Source of the DNA: Heliocidaris tuberculata
Taxonomy: Eukaryota > Echinodermata > Echinoidea > Camarodonta > Echinometridae
NCBI GenBank assembly: GCA_025618425.1
Contig: CM046842.1
Span: 31,370,885 to 31,434,884 of the forward strand
Direction of reading: 5' to 3'
DNA length: 64,000 nucleotides
Shown in pieces: positions 62,573 to 64,000 of this stretch. The notes under the pieces are model-generated. The model searched no databases. It was not told the origin of the DNA and saw nothing but the letters and a program-made list of their open reading frames with translations. Numbering within the stretch: the first letter of the stretch is position 1; each line of letters opens with the position of its first letter. Position numbers and translations under genes: made by a program.

Positions 62573-63343
62573 AACACACGCGAAACACATGTTCTCAATA
62601 TTTAATGCTGCATAATTTATTCCTAAACCTATGACACACACATCACACATAGAACACAAAATATACATCTAGAATTCCATTAAATTCTGCTAGGAAATTT
62701 GTACAGCGTACACTATAGCTCTGAACGCATGGTACATGAACATGCATAAAGGCCAAATAAAATTATTTCCTAGTTTCACATCCCCTAGCTCCACTTTAAT
62801 TTTTTTTTGGGGGGGCCCCACCTGAATTTCTTTTTTTTTAGTTGATATTTTTGCTCTGATTGGGAATTAAAAAAAAGAATCTGAGGACATCTAGACTATG
62901 AGGAAACAAAAATCATTAATGCGATGCATATTCAACTTCTTTTGAACCTTTGGAGTACATGTACAAATAAAAGCGAATGAACAGAATTTGTGCGAAATTG
63001 GACAGGATAGCATTCTCATACACAAGAAAAATATCAAAATATTACATAACAAGGAACCCCTCCCCCTCCCCTCCCCATTGAAAAAAAAATCTGGACGAGA
63101 AACTAGGAATCAATTTTACTTGGTCTAAATAGGCAATATTACAGCATCGCACATTTATATTGTGAATAATTATTTTCTCATTCAGTTCATAGAGCAGTTT
63201 AATTACATCACGCTCCTACAGTGAGACTCGTGCAGAATTACAGCTTGATTGGAATTTTCAAAAATCAATTTTGACTCAATAATTAATGTATGGGTATCTA
63301 TCAATGACCCATTTCAAAGATATCACAGAGCTTTTATCATCAT
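62573..63343. other. No feature seen
   Basis: AT-rich sequence with short T/G and C homopolymer runs (about 62800-62820 and 63058-63076). No gene. Confidence 0.4.
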
Positions 63344-63756
63344 TTAACCCTTTCGAGACAATTGACCACATTTTGCGGTTTAGCTTAAAAACTTTTGATT
63401 CAGAGCTATAAAAAATATACCAGATGCATGAGTAGAATTAGCAGAAATATCTGCACACACTATTTTTGTCGCATGACCATATTGCGTTTGATGCCAGGAA
63501 TTAAAAGAAAAGAGAATAAGCTTTTAAATCCTTCAATTGGCAACACAATGAGTGGTTCAAAATCATTGTTTTTTCAATAAAAATTGGCAATTTTTAAAAC
63601 TTTTCGACAAAATTCTAAACCATGTATATTGTTTTCAAAGACATTACACCTAATTAGAAGCATGTAGCACTAAAAAAAAAATATCATTGTCGCCAATTTG
63701 AAGAACAAAATGTGATCAATTTAGCCCTGAAAAAATTCCTGTCCTGAAAGGGTTAA
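63344..63756 (+). mobile_element. piggyBac-type MITE family 1 (copy 12)
   Basis: TTAACCCTTTCGAG at the left and GAAAGGGTTAA at the right, with TTAA at 63344-63347 and 63753-63756. Confidence 0.85.
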
Positions 63757-64000
63757 TTACAGGAAACACCTGATTCACATGGGCAAAGGGTTAATACAAT
63801 AGTTTCTATAGGACTGTAAAAACAAGGGTTTACAGAACAGCACATGCAAATACGTATACATATACAGAAATGAGTCTTCCTCCACAGACTACCACTTTTC
63901 TCTTCTAAAAATGTCAGAATCTACAGTTAAAGAGAGAGAGAAAGCACTGATTCCCTTGTAAACAGTTCGATTCTCTAAAAACTATATTTATATTGGACGA
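63757..64000. other. No feature seen
   Basis: Window end; AT-rich sequence with no recognised gene or repeat. Confidence 0.4.

Overview
This is a window of a metazoan nuclear genome. It holds three intron-containing genes with GT-AG splice sites, short exons and long repeat-filled introns, plus one full-length LTR retrotransposon. The gene set, the tRNA-derived SINEs, the very high density of small inverted-repeat elements and the type of gypsy element fit a marine invertebrate deuterostome, most likely an echinoderm such as a sea urchin. That placement is an inference, and the species cannot be named from the sequence alone.

Layout. Positions 1-5385 are intergenic: a hAT-like element, a 1.4 kb TTC-rich satellite and a MITE. 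Positions 5386-15865 (+) are TRDMT1 (DNMT2), a tRNA cytosine-5 methyltransferase in ten coding exons, 453 aa. Positions 15866-24962 are intergenic and contain a young, apparently intact Ty3/gypsy-type retrotransposon (18613-23776). It has matching LTRs, a 5-bp target duplication, a primer-binding site, a polypurine tract and one uninterrupted 1302-codon gag-pol ORF. Positions 24963-43947 (+) are CTBS, a lysosomal GH18 di-N-acetylchitobiase in seven coding exons, 402 aa. Positions 43948-54719 are intergenic and almost entirely repeats. Positions 54720-61072 (-) are an LC3-type ATG8 gene in four coding exons, 120 aa, whose reading frame stops directly after the conserved C-terminal glycine. Positions 61073-64000 are the upstream region of that gene plus repeats.

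The genes do not form an operon or pathway cluster. CTBS works in the lysosome and LC3 in autophagosome formation that feeds the lysosome. The CTBS promoter carries a near-match to the CLEAR box bound by MiT/TFE factors, so a shared regulator is possible, but this is inference.

Repeats dominate the window. One TTAA-flanked (piggyBac-type) non-autonomous family of about 410 bp occurs twelve times. Other families include pogo/Tigger-like MITEs with TA duplications, hAT-like elements with 8-bp duplications, further TTAA-flanked fold-back elements, palindromes made of short modules, SINEs, telomere-like hexamer arrays and a 16-bp minisatellite. Several are nested, which gives relative insertion order. 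Nearly all other open reading frames are by-products of these repeats. Exon boundaries were built by hand from splice signals, reading-frame continuity and recalled family architecture. No alignment was run.
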